DNA of 64,000 nucleotides, from assembly GCA_964526645.1 (NCBI GenBank), contig CAZGJN010000016.1, forward strand, positions 4,321 to 68,320. The letters are read 5' to 3'. The position numbers and the translations under genes are program-made. Below are positions 42,784-51,158 of this stretch, in pieces (positions within the stretch are counted from its first letter, which is position 1; each line of letters begins with the position of its first letter). This DNA is from JADJNW01 sp964526645 (GTDB taxonomy: Bacteria; Bacteroidota; Bacteroidia; Chitinophagales; Saprospiraceae). Under the pieces are notes generated by a model that did no database searches, had not been told where the DNA came from, and saw nothing but the letters and a program-made list of their open reading frames with translations.

Positions 42784-44028
42784 ATGAGTGGAACAAAAGT
42801 AACAATCCAAAATGGTAAATTGGTAGTCCCGAATGATCCCATTATTCCATTTATCGAAGGTGACGGCACGGGGCCTGATATTTGGCGGGCTTCGGTGCGC
42901 GTTTTTGATGCGGCAGTAGAAAAAGCTTATGGCGGGCAGCGCAAAATTCAATGGCATGAGGTATTGGCGGGTGAAAAAGCTTTTAATCAAACAGGTAGTT
43001 GGCTGCCGGATGCAACGGTAAATGATATTTCAGAATATTTGATCGCGATTAAAGGGCCTTTGACAACGCCGGTTGGTGGCGGCATCCGCTCTTTGAATGT
43101 CGCGATTCGTCAATTGTTGGATTTGTACGCTTGCGTTCGTCCGGTGCGTTGGTTTACAGGAGTGCCCAGTCCGGTGCGACATCCGGAGCAGGTAAACATG
43201 GTCATTTATCGGGAAAATACAGAAGATATTTATGCGGGTATTGATTTTCAAGCGGGTAGTGATAAAGCCATGAAGACCCTGGAGTTTTTGAAAACGAACT
43301 TCCCGGAAGAATTCAAAAAAATCCGCTTTGGTGGCGAAACACCTACAGAAGTAGGTATTGGCGTAAAGCCCGTGAGCAAAGAAGGAACGTATCGGTTGGT
43401 GCGCTCGGCGATTGATTATACGATCCAGCAAAACCGCAAGAGCCTAACTTTGGTACACAAAGGCAATATCATGAAATACACAGAAGGTGCTTTCCGCGAC
43501 TGGGGTTACGAGGTGTTGAAGGCAGAATACGGTGCAGTAGAATTGGACGGTGGCCCCTGGTGTACGATGAAAAATCCAAAGACAGGCGAAGAAATTATGA
43601 TCAAGGATGCGATTGCCGATATTACCTTGCAGCAAGTATTGACGCGCCCAAAGGAATTTGATGTGATTGCTACTTTAAATTTGAACGGCGACTACCTATC
43701 TGATGCTTTGGCAGCGCAGGTGGGCGGCATCGGTATTGCTCCGGGTGCGAATATCAACTATATCACTGGTCACGCGGTCTTTGAAGCGACGCACGGCACA
43801 GCGCCTAAATATGCGGATTTGGATAAAGTAAATCCGAGTTCGGTGATTCTTTCGGGTGTGATGATGTTCGAGTATATGGGCTGGCAGGAAGCCGCCGACA
43901 TGATCATCAACGGCGTAGAAAAAAGTATCGCTTCCAAGCGGGTGACGTATGATTTCGCTCGCCTGATGGAAGGCGCTACCGAGATAAAATGCTCCGAATT
44001 TGGTGACGAGATCATCAAGAATATGTAA
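42784..44028 (+). CDS. icd: NADP-dependent isocitrate dehydrogenase
   Basis: 414 residues, close to the E. coli enzyme (416). Hallmarks are IIPFIEGDGTGPDIW, the substrate loop VGGGIRSLNVAIRQLLDLYA, the coenzyme region IGIAPGANINYITGHAVFEA followed by THGTAPKYADLDKVNP, and VILSGVMMFEYMGWQEAA. It converts isocitrate to 2-oxoglutarate in the TCA cycle, producing NADPH. It is a single gene with its own promoter region and a strong terminator downstream. Confidence 0.95.
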   Translation: MSGTKVTIQNGKLVVPNDPIIPFIEGDGTGPDIWRASVRVFDAAVEKAYGGQRKIQWHEVLAGEKAFNQTGSWLPDATVNDISEYLIAIKGPLTTPVGGGIRSLNVAIRQLLDLYACVRPVRWFTGVPSPVRHPEQVNMVIYRENTEDIYAGIDFQAGSDKAMKTLEFLKTNFPEEFKKIRFGGETPTEVGIGVKPVSKEGTYRLVRSAIDYTIQQNRKSLTLVHKGNIMKYTEGAFRDWGYEVLKAEYGAVELDGGPWCTMKNPKTGEEIMIKDAIADITLQQVLTRPKEFDVIATLNLNGDYLSDALAAQVGGIGIAPGANINYITGHAVFEATHGTAPKYADLDKVNPSSVILSGVMMFEYMGWQEAADMIINGVEKSIASKRVTYDFARLMEGATEIKCSEFGDEIIKNM

Positions 44029-44036
44029 ATAGCAGT

Positions 44037-44063
44037 GTCCTACGGATCTTGTAGCCGTAGGAC
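44037..44063 (+). terminator. Bidirectional terminator between icd and the FtsE-like gene
   Basis: Perfect 9-bp arms GTCCTACGG (44037-44045) and CCGTAGGAC (44055-44063), followed by ATTTTAT, between two convergent genes. Confidence 0.8.
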
Positions 44064-44066
44064 ATT

Positions 44067-44753
44067 TTATACCTCAAAACCTTCTTCTTCCAACACCTTG
44101 CCGTTGAGGCATCGGATGATACGAGCCGGAAAGTGCTCCAGAATTCGATAATCGTGTGTGGCGAAAAGAACGGCAGTATCGTGTTTTTGTGCCAATTGGC
44201 GCATCAGCAGCAAGATATCGTCTGAGGTTTCCGGGTCAAGGTTTCCGGTTGGTTCATCTGCGATAATCAGCTCTGGTTGGTTGAGCAAGGCGCGGGCGAT
44301 CACCACGCGTTGTTGTTCTCCGCCGGAAAGTTCATACGGCATTTTGTACAATTTGTCACTCAAAGCTACTTGCTCGAGCACTTCCGTCATTCGAGCCCTG
44401 ATGCGAGATTCCTCCTTCCAGCCGGTTGCTTCCAGCACAAAACGCAGGTTTTTTTCCACCGTCCGGTCTGTTAATAGATTAAAATCTTGAAAAACAATAC
44501 CCAATTTACGCCGCAGCAGTGGAATGGAATACCGATTCAATGTTGTTAAATCAAAGCCGCTAACTTCACCTTTGCCTTCTTTCAAGGGTAGGGCAGCATA
44601 GAGGGTTTTCAGTAAACTCGACTTGCCGCTGCCGGTTTTTCCAATGAGGTACGTAAACTCCCCTTTGGTTATTTTAAGATGGACGTTTTGCAAAATCAGC
44701 ACGTCTTGCTGATAAATATTCGCCTCTTTTAGCTGCACAATAAAGTTTTGCAT
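44067..44753 (-). CDS. FtsE-like ABC transporter ATPase
   Basis: 228 residues, a single ABC domain: Walker A GKTGSGKSS, Q-loop GIVFQDFNLL, signature LSGGEQQRVVIARALLNQPE, Walker B LIIADEPTGNLD, and H-switch FATHDYRIL. It belongs to the FtsE/LolD/MacB group, and the N-terminal pattern suits FtsE, which with FtsX links the divisome to wall hydrolases. No ftsX is adjacent, so a LolD-like role is not excluded. It is divergent from the nitrilase gene. Confidence 0.8.
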   Translation of the reverse strand: MQNFIVQLKEANIYQQDVLILQNVHLKITKGEFTYLIGKTGSGKSSLLKTLYAALPLKEGKGEVSGFDLTTLNRYSIPLLRRKLGIVFQDFNLLTDRTVEKNLRFVLEATGWKEESRIRARMTEVLEQVALSDKLYKMPYELSGGEQQRVVIARALLNQPELIIADEPTGNLDPETSDDILLLMRQLAQKHDTAVLFATHDYRILEHFPARIIRCLNGKVLEEEGFEV

Positions 44754-44857
44754 AAGCTCATCGTATTTTCAGCCTGGTCAAAAATACTCTTTATCTTTGA
44801 AATCCTGAAGCTTTCATCGGGTAGCAATATTGGTTTTTAAAATAATTGAATTCAAAC

Positions 44858-45808
44858 ATGCAAAAAACAGCGTTAAAAGTGGCAATCGTCCAGCACAAAC
44901 CTGCTTTTCTGGATATGGAGGGCAGTCTGCAAAAAATAGAAAATTATGCAACAGAAGCTGCTGAAAACGGCGCGCGATTGATTGCCTTCGGCGAAACCTG
45001 GCTCTGTGGCTACCCAAGCTGGTTAGATTATTGCCCGGATATGGGGCTGTGGGACTATGAACCGACCAAATTGGTTTTTCAAAAAATGCACGAAAATGGG
45101 GTAGAAGTGCCAGGCGCTGCAACCCAAAGAATCAGCGATTTGGCTAAAAAAACGCAAACGATCATTGGAATCGGTGTGAATGAAGTGGTGCGCAAAGGGG
45201 CGTATCAGGGTACGATTTTCAACAGCTTTTTGCTATTCGATCAGCAGGGCGATTTGGTGATCCACCACCGAAAATTGATGCCAACTTACACCGAAAAACT
45301 GCTTTATGGCTTAGGCGATGGACATGGGCTGAAGGCTGTGCCAACACCCTGGGGCAATGTAGGTGGATTGATTTGCTGGGAACACTGGATGCCCCTCACC
45401 CGGCAAGCCATGCACCTGACAGGCGAGCATATTCACCTGGCGCTTTGGCCCAAAGTGCACGAGCTGCATCAAATTGCCAGTCGGCACTACGCTTTTGAAG
45501 GGCGGTGTTTTGTAATCGCTATCGGGCAGATGCTTCAAGTAAAAGATTTGCCGAGTGTCTTACCCTTGCCGGAAGAATTAACCAACCAACCAGCGCACTA
45601 CCTCTTAAATGGCGGCAGCTGCGTGGTAGCACCCAATGGGAAGTACTTATTAGAACCTCAATTCGACCAAGAAGCTATTTTGTACCTTGATATTCCTGAT
45701 TTGATGCAAGTGTATCGCGAACGGATGACCTTGGATGTAACGGGGCATTATAGCCGTCCGGATATTTTTGATTTTAAACTTAAAACCGCCAGTAGCTCAA
45801 GAGATTAA
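44858..45808 (+). CDS. Nitrilase-superfamily carbon-nitrogen hydrolase
   Basis: 316 residues with the Glu-Lys-Cys triad: E in LIAFGETWLCGYP, K in HHRKLMPTYTEK, and C in GGLICWEHWMPLTRQAM. The WEHW/MPL context after the cysteine is that of true nitrilases rather than amidases. It hydrolyses a nitrile to the acid and ammonia; the natural substrate is unknown. A TTG at 44846 would add four residues; the ATG at 44858 is preferred. It has no cluster partners such as a radical-SAM or GNAT gene of the Nit1C type. Confidence 0.82.
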   Translation: MQKTALKVAIVQHKPAFLDMEGSLQKIENYATEAAENGARLIAFGETWLCGYPSWLDYCPDMGLWDYEPTKLVFQKMHENGVEVPGAATQRISDLAKKTQTIIGIGVNEVVRKGAYQGTIFNSFLLFDQQGDLVIHHRKLMPTYTEKLLYGLGDGHGLKAVPTPWGNVGGLICWEHWMPLTRQAMHLTGEHIHLALWPKVHELHQIASRHYAFEGRCFVIAIGQMLQVKDLPSVLPLPEELTNQPAHYLLNGGSCVVAPNGKYLLEPQFDQEAILYLDIPDLMQVYRERMTLDVTGHYSRPDIFDFKLKTASSSRD

Positions 45809-45862
45809 CACCTCGTTAACAATTATTCCCAGACCGTTAACAAATGTTGGAGGATGATTTCC

Positions 45863-45870
45863 TAACTTTG
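45863..45870 (+). promoter_or_regulatory. Candidate -7 element upstream of the DUF1573 gene
   Basis: TAACTTTG is an exact TAnnTTTG match, 60 nt before the ATG. Upstream, three TTAACA motifs (between 45806 and 45843) could serve as operator sites; the expected TTG is at 45847-45849, with a short 13-nt spacer. Confidence 0.4.
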
Positions 45871-45930
45871 CATCAGTTAATAGCTACATCAAATTAGCTC
45901 ATTTGAAAAATTAAAAAAAAACTGAGAATT

Positions 45931-46455
45931 ATGTTGAAGCAATCCAAAAGTGTTTTTCTTGCAATAGCCGTGTTGGCTTTTTTGGCAAGCTGCCAAACTG
46001 CAAACAAAGATGTACGCGAGGCAGCTCGTGAAAGTGTAGAAAATGCTGGCGTACAACCCGCTGATCCTAATGCAGCACAAACTGCTGTACAGCCTGCTGT
46101 GCCTGCTGGTCCTACGACCACCATGTCTTTTGAAGAAACAGAATTCGATTTCGGTACAGTTCAGGAAGGCGAAAAGGTTTCTCACACTTACAAATTCAAA
46201 AACACGGGCAAAGAGCCTCTGATTTTGAGTGATGCAAAAGGTAGCTGCGGTTGTACGGTGCCTAAGTGGCCAAGAGAGCCAATCGCGCCAGGTGCTTCTG
46301 CCGATATCGTAGTGGAATTCAATACTCAGGGCAAGGCAGGTAACCGCAACCAAAAGGTAACAATCACTGCTAACACCAACCCCCCACAGTCATTCCTGAC
46401 GCTGAAGGGTATTGTAGCTGGCAAAACAGAACCAAACGTTCAGGTGAGCCAATAA
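45931..46455 (+). CDS. DUF1573 lipoprotein
   Basis: 174 residues. The signal MLKQSKSVFLAIAVLAFLASC indicates lipidation at C21. After an Ala/Gln/Pro-rich linker comes the DUF1573 domain (about 67-165): FEETEFDFGTVQEGEKVSHT, the conserved GSCGCTVPKWP, and APGASADIVVEFNTQGKAG. The Ig-like fold with a CxC motif is common in Bacteroidota envelope proteins, but the function is not established. It has its own promoter and a downstream terminator. Confidence 0.85.
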   Translation: MLKQSKSVFLAIAVLAFLASCQTANKDVREAARESVENAGVQPADPNAAQTAVQPAVPAGPTTTMSFEETEFDFGTVQEGEKVSHTYKFKNTGKEPLILSDAKGSCGCTVPKWPREPIAPGASADIVVEFNTQGKAGNRNQKVTITANTNPPQSFLTLKGIVAGKTEPNVQVSQ

Positions 46456-46475
46456 GCTATCCACTTATTTGGATA

Positions 46476-46512
46476 GAAAAGCCTGCGGGACAGTGCGTCT
46501 TGTAGGCTTTTC
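46476..46512 (+). terminator. Terminator after the DUF1573 gene
   Basis: Arms GAAAAGCCTGC (46476-46486) and GTAGGCTTTTC (46502-46512) pair over 11 bp with one G-T wobble, followed by a T-rich stretch (CGTTTTCT). Confidence 0.7.
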
Positions 46513-46552
46513 CGTTTTCTAAACTTCCCACATGATCAACTGTTATAGCTGT

Positions 46553-47416
46553 ATGAAAAATTACCTCTCGCTCATCAAATTCAGCCATACTATTTTTGCG
46601 CTGCCTTTTGCACTCTTAGGTTTTTTCCTCGCTACGCTCGAACTAAGGCAGGGCATTAGCTGGCAATTATTTTTCCTGGTTTTGTTGTGTATGGTCTTTG
46701 CCAGAAGTGCTGCGATGGCGTTTAATCGGTATCTGGACAGAAATATTGACCTTCAAAATCCGCGCACAGCAAAAAGAGAGATTCCGGCGGGGGTTATTAG
46801 TCCAGCATCCGCGCTGGTGTTTGTGGTAATAAATGCTTTGCTTTTTATCACAACGACCTGGTTTATCAATTCCCTGTGTTTTCTGCTATCCCCAATTGCA
46901 TTGGCGGTTATTTTAGGTTATAGCTATACCAAACGCTTTACTTATCTATGTCATTTTGTACTGGGCTTGGGCTTATCACTCGCGCCCATTGGAGCATACT
47001 TAGCGGCAGGCGGTACTTTCGATCTTATTCCTATGCTTTACTCCGGTGCGGTGCTGCTTTGGGTATCGGGCTTTGATATTATTTATGCTTTGCAAGATGA
47101 AGAATTTGATAAATCCTTGCAGCTCAACTCTATTCCGGTAGTGATGGGCAAGAAAAAGGCGCTTTGGCTTTCTTCGGTGTTACATCTGATCTGCGCCCTA
47201 CTCATTCTTATAGCTACTTACCTGCTGGGCATTCGGTATCCCGCTTTTGGTTGGATCAACTGGCTGGCAGCTATTACTTTCATATCTTTGCTTTTTTACC
47301 AACACACGATCGTAAAACCCAATGACCTGAGCAAAGTCAATCTTGCTTTTTTTACTACCAATGGGATCGCAAGCTTAGTTTTTGGTGTATTAACTATCTT
47401 GGATATTTATTTTTGA
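46553..47416 (+). CDS. mqnP: UbiA-family polyprenyltransferase, probable MqnP
   Basis: 287 residues with about eight membrane helices. The prenyl-diphosphate motif is NRYLDRNIDLQNPRT and the second acidic motif is DIIYALQDEEFDKSLQ. The start (YLSLIKFSHTIFALPFALLG) is typical of the UbiA-like group that includes MqnP, which prenylates 1,4-dihydroxy-6-naphthoate in futalosine menaquinone synthesis. Since mqnA and mqnE occur in the same window, MqnP is more likely than 4-hydroxybenzoate prenyltransferase; still, it is an inference. The ATG at 46553 is preferred over an in-frame one at 46532. Confidence 0.75.
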   Translation: MKNYLSLIKFSHTIFALPFALLGFFLATLELRQGISWQLFFLVLLCMVFARSAAMAFNRYLDRNIDLQNPRTAKREIPAGVISPASALVFVVINALLFITTTWFINSLCFLLSPIALAVILGYSYTKRFTYLCHFVLGLGLSLAPIGAYLAAGGTFDLIPMLYSGAVLLWVSGFDIIYALQDEEFDKSLQLNSIPVVMGKKKALWLSSVLHLICALLILIATYLLGIRYPAFGWINWLAAITFISLLFYQHTIVKPNDLSKVNLAFFTTNGIASLVFGVLTILDIYF

Positions 47417-47449
47417 TGGGCTAATAGCCGATACAATGATAAACAACTG

Positions 47450-48256
47450 CTAATCTGTCCTAACAATGGGATCACCGATCCTAACCCAGGGTTCCTTATC
47501 ATTTTCAATATCCCAGCAAACATTCATGCCAAACAAAATTTTGTGTTCGTTCAGGCGGTAGGTAGAAAGTGTACGGAGTGGTTCCTTGCCAAAGCTGGCT
47601 GTTTGCAGGTCAATCGTAGGTACTTGGCATCGAGCACAAGGCTTTACCGCCCGAAAATGGAGCTTTCCTATTGAAAAACGTTTCCAGGAATCCTCTTCAA
47701 ATGGAACCCCTCCTGTGAAAACAAAATTTGGTCGAAAGCGATGAATCGTAATTTTATCTTGCAATCGAGCATTTAAGTCATCAAAGGAAGCTTGCCCAAT
47801 GATTAAAAAGGGATAGCCATCCGCAAAACTGACAATTTCACCAGTCTGGCTATACTTCAAATCCGTTTGCCTGTGGGTGCTTTCGGGCATGTACACCAAC
47901 CGGCATTTTCTGCGCAAAGCCTCACTAAACCACTCATCCACTTGTTTATTCAGGGGTAGCGCCAAGCAGCGATCCTCCCAAACCTGAACAGGAATAGCGA
48001 CTGGAGGCTCCTCTATTTGGAGTGGCAGGGCAAGTGTTTCCATACCCACTTTTTTGACAAACAGCAAATTATCCTTGATTTCTGTCTGAAAAAGTGTTAG
48101 CTCAGGGATTTCGCGTTGGGTGAAAAACACACCCAATTCATCCACCAGCATCCAGCGGCGGTCGTATTGTAAGCCGCGCGGTTCTACCCTGGCAGCCGGC
48201 AGCGCAATGCCACCGAGTGCTTTGATCGGGTAGATAAAAATTTCGCTCAGTAGCAT
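47450..48256 (-). CDS. MOSC-domain protein, YcbX-like
   Basis: 268 residues with an N-terminal beta-barrel domain (MLLSEIFIYPIKALGGIALP, then GLQYDRRWMLVDE) and a C-terminal MOSC domain ending in a conserved cysteine region (FRAVKPCARCQVPTID). YcbX-type proteins use a molybdenum cofactor bound through this cysteine to reduce N-hydroxylated compounds. No electron-transfer partner or molybdenum cofactor gene is next to it. It is 24 nt downstream of the Kazal gene on the same strand. Confidence 0.85.
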   Translation of the reverse strand: MLLSEIFIYPIKALGGIALPAARVEPRGLQYDRRWMLVDELGVFFTQREIPELTLFQTEIKDNLLFVKKVGMETLALPLQIEEPPVAIPVQVWEDRCLALPLNKQVDEWFSEALRRKCRLVYMPESTHRQTDLKYSQTGEIVSFADGYPFLIIGQASFDDLNARLQDKITIHRFRPNFVFTGGVPFEEDSWKRFSIGKLHFRAVKPCARCQVPTIDLQTASFGKEPLRTLSTYRLNEHKILFGMNVCWDIENDKEPWVRIGDPIVRTD

Positions 48257-48280
48257 CAGTTGTAAAATATTTTAAAATGT

Positions 48281-48517
48281 TTAATTCCCTTTGCAAGGTC
48301 TTTCCGTCCATTTGATCAAGCCTTCCCTTTGGGCGTAGCACTCGTTGGGGTAGGTCTTTCCGTCGCAGCCGCATACAGGCTTGTAGATTTCGATACAAAC
48401 CATATCCGGATTTTTTTTAGCAGGATCAATGCAATTTTTATCTTTTGGAATCTGGTCACACGTTGCCGCTAAGCAGAGCAATAGCAGCGATACCAGCAGA
48501 AAGAATATTTTTTTCAT
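48281..48517 (-). CDS. Kazal-type protease-inhibitor domain protein, exported
   Basis: 78 residues. A signal peptide (MKKIFFLLVSLLLLCLAATC) is followed by a small Cys-rich domain whose centre, YKPVCGCDGKTYPNECYAQR, is the Kazal/follistatin signature (VCGxDGxTYxNxC). Kazal domains are tight inhibitors of serine proteases. Six cysteines remain after the signal (C29, C41, C49, C51, C60, C75). Lipidation at C20 (LAATC) is possible. The protease target is unknown; defence against exogenous proteases or control of self proteases are both plausible. Confidence 0.85.
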   Translation of the reverse strand: MKKIFFLLVSLLLLCLAATCDQIPKDKNCIDPAKKNPDMVCIEIYKPVCGCDGKTYPNECYAQREGLIKWTERPCKGN

Positions 48518-48721
48518 ATCGCGCTGTTTTTAGGCTGGAAAATAGTACATTTCAAGTGAAGCGGTAAGATTTTTGTTACAATTTTTCCAATTTTTTGTTT
48601 TTAAATTGAAGAAAGCATAATTTTAAAGGTCTTTTTGTACTAATTTGCACCCCAAAAAAGTTTATTGTAAAAGATTGATTGTCATTTTATTACTGATACT
48701 AATTAAAACATTCAACATCCT

Positions 48722-51094
48722 ATGGAAATGAAAATCGGGAAAAAATGGATGCTTGCCCTGCTTTTAGCCGCGAGCTGCCTGCATGCTTCCGCCCAAAATA
48801 ACTTCAAAGGCTATATGAAAAAAGCGGATAAAGAGTATGAATTGTTTAGGTTTCATTTAGCGATAGATTCCTACAAAGATGCGATCAAAGAACGACCGAA
48901 TGATGCCGAAGCACTGGGCAAATTGGCTGATTGCTACCGACACCTCAACCAGATGGAAGAAGCCGCCAAACAATACGCAAGAGCACTATCGCAAAAAGAT
49001 GCTGATATTCTTTACAAGTTGCAATATGCCCACGTTTTGAAAGCACTGGGACAATATGACCAGGCAAAACGCTACTACGATGAATATGCTGCAAAAAATC
49101 CGGTGGAAGGCAAACACTACTCGGAAAGCTGCAACTTTGCCAAAAACCAGCAAAATGCGCAAGCCACTTACACTGCCGTAGCTGAATTTGTGAGCTCAAC
49201 GGCTTCTGATTTTGGCCCAGCCTTTTATGGCAAGGAGCAGGTGGTTTTTTCATCAGCTCGGACAGACATACAGCGGGTACGTTCCGACAAAAGCGGCAAC
49301 CAACTGTTTGTTGCCGGTATTGGGCGCAATGGCTACCTGGAAGCACCTTATTTTCTGAAAAGCGACCTTCGGAATGCTTTTAATGATGGTCCGCTGACTT
49401 TTAGCCCCGATGGAAGGCTGGTGGCTTATACCAAAAATAACTTTGTAGATGGCAAGCGCCACATTGCCAGCAGTGGTATGGAGCTGAGCATTTATACTGC
49501 CGAGATTAGCAATACAGGGGATTGGATCAACGAAAAACCTTTCCCTTTCAACGGTACGAATTATCAGGTTGGTTTTCCTACTTTCTCACCGGATGGAAAA
49601 GCTTTGTATTTCGCTTCCAATCGCCCTGATGGCTTTGGAGGCTACGATATTTATGTCTCCTATCAAGCGGGTAATAGCTGGACTTTGCCCGAAAATCTGG
49701 GGCCTGTGGTGAATTCTCCTGGCAATGAAGTCACGCCTTTTTTTGATGGAACACAATTGTTTTTTTCTTCCGACTGGCACTACGGCTTGGGCGGATATGA
49801 CATCTTCCGGGCGGAGCAAGCCAACAACCGCTGGGCACGGGTTTTTCACCTTGGCAATGGGGTGAATTCTCCAAGAGACGATTACGGCTTTATTTTTGAC
49901 AGCTTCCGCAATTTGGGCTATCTGACCTCCAACCGCAGTGGCGGCAGGGGTAATGAGGATATTTACAAAGTGACTCGATCCGCTGACAATATTGTCTTAA
50001 AAATTATCAATGCTGCGGACGGCAATCCTGTTGCGAATGCGCTGATTGATTTTTCGGATTGTAGTGAAGGGGTCTTTCAGGCGGATGCCAAAGGGGTTTA
50101 TACCTTCCAAGCGTTATCCGGCTTGGATTGCAGCGTATCTGTGAGGAAAGATGGTTACCTAAACAGTTATCTCCAGCTTTCTACCGCAGGCTTGCGCCAA
50201 AATCGGGAGTACACCATCACGCTCACGCGCATCGGCGATGATTACCTCGGCAGAGTGATTGGCTATAGTTCGCGTATTCCGGTGGAAGGGGTAAAGGTAA
50301 TCGCTACTAACCAAATGACGACAAGCACCATGGAAACAGTGACGGATATAAACGGAGATTATGTCCTGGCACTCAGCCCTAATACGGTGTACGTGCTTCG
50401 TTATACCAGCCCCGGCTATCGGGATGTCAACCGCACGGTGCGCACTACGGATGGCATTGATCGCAATATCCTGGGGGTAATGTCTATTGTTCCTTCCAAT
50501 GTGAATATCAGCGATAATCCTCAAAATGTTAAAAATCCTTTAGACGATACCACAGAAAAAGGTGGCGGTATTACTATACCCAAAGGTTTTTCGGTGCAAG
50601 TTGCAGCTCTAAATGCACCCAATATGGATGGTTTTTCTGATCTGAAAAATTTCGGTAAAGTATATTACAAAAACGAAAACTCGAAGTATAAAATTCGGGT
50701 GGGCGTATATGCTGATCGAGAAGAAGCGCTGCGAGTATTGTCTTTAGTGAAAAATCAGGGGTACAAAGGGGCTTTTATTGTCAATGAGGAAGGGAATTCC
50801 GAAACGACAACTGATCTGACCAAAAAAACAGGAAAAACGACTGCCTCAGGCAATAGCGGAAAGTATAAAGTGCAATTGGCTGCTTATAGCAATGTAAAAT
50901 ATTTTGACGACAGTAAAATACAAGGCTTAGGTACAATAGAAGAGCGTAAGAAAGGAAAGCTGATCGTGAAATACCTCGCTAATTTTGATACCCTGGCAGA
51001 AGCCCGCCAAGTCCTCAGTGAAGCCAAAGCTGCTGGATTCAAAGATGCTTATATCGTGGAAGACATCGGCGGCGAACTGAAAAAAGTAAATTAA
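48722..51094 (+). CDS. TPR-PD40-CRD envelope protein with two C-terminal SPOR-like domains
   Basis: 790 residues with a signal peptide (ending HASAQ near residue 25). Order of domains: TPR-like helices (about 30-130), PD40/WD40-like propeller (about 150-420; repeated FSPDGRLVAYT, FSPDGKALYFASNRPDGFGG), carboxypeptidase-type regulatory domain(s) (about 430-600), then two SPOR-like units (GFSVQVAALNAPNM and YKVQLAAYSNVKYF). This recalls PorE of the type IX secretion apparatus, which instead ends in an OmpA domain. The SPOR units would bind denuded peptidoglycan. It is exported and probably outer-membrane- or wall-associated. Confidence 0.8.
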   Translation: MEMKIGKKWMLALLLAASCLHASAQNNFKGYMKKADKEYELFRFHLAIDSYKDAIKERPNDAEALGKLADCYRHLNQMEEAAKQYARALSQKDADILYKLQYAHVLKALGQYDQAKRYYDEYAAKNPVEGKHYSESCNFAKNQQNAQATYTAVAEFVSSTASDFGPAFYGKEQVVFSSARTDIQRVRSDKSGNQLFVAGIGRNGYLEAPYFLKSDLRNAFNDGPLTFSPDGRLVAYTKNNFVDGKRHIASSGMELSIYTAEISNTGDWINEKPFPFNGTNYQVGFPTFSPDGKALYFASNRPDGFGGYDIYVSYQAGNSWTLPENLGPVVNSPGNEVTPFFDGTQLFFSSDWHYGLGGYDIFRAEQANNRWARVFHLGNGVNSPRDDYGFIFDSFRNLGYLTSNRSGGRGNEDIYKVTRSADNIVLKIINAADGNPVANALIDFSDCSEGVFQADAKGVYTFQALSGLDCSVSVRKDGYLNSYLQLSTAGLRQNREYTITLTRIGDDYLGRVIGYSSRIPVEGVKVIATNQMTTSTMETVTDINGDYVLALSPNTVYVLRYTSPGYRDVNRTVRTTDGIDRNILGVMSIVPSNVNISDNPQNVKNPLDDTTEKGGGITIPKGFSVQVAALNAPNMDGFSDLKNFGKVYYKNENSKYKIRVGVYADREEALRVLSLVKNQGYKGAFIVNEEGNSETTTDLTKKTGKTTASGNSGKYKVQLAAYSNVKYFDDSKIQGLGTIEERKKGKLIVKYLANFDTLAEARQVLSEAKAAGFKDAYIVEDIGGELKKVN

Positions 51095-51112
51095 GCATCA
51101 ACTGGAATGGAT

Positions 51113-51156
51113 AAAATCAGGAGACATGATATTTTGTATCTATGCCTCCTGATTTT
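51113..51156 (+). terminator. Bidirectional terminator between the SPOR gene and ald
   Basis: Arms AAAATCAGGAG (51113-51123) and CTCCTGATTTT (51146-51156) pair over 11 bp and are flanked by A and T tracts, so termination can work in both directions between these convergent genes. Confidence 0.75.
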
Positions 51157-51158
51157 TT

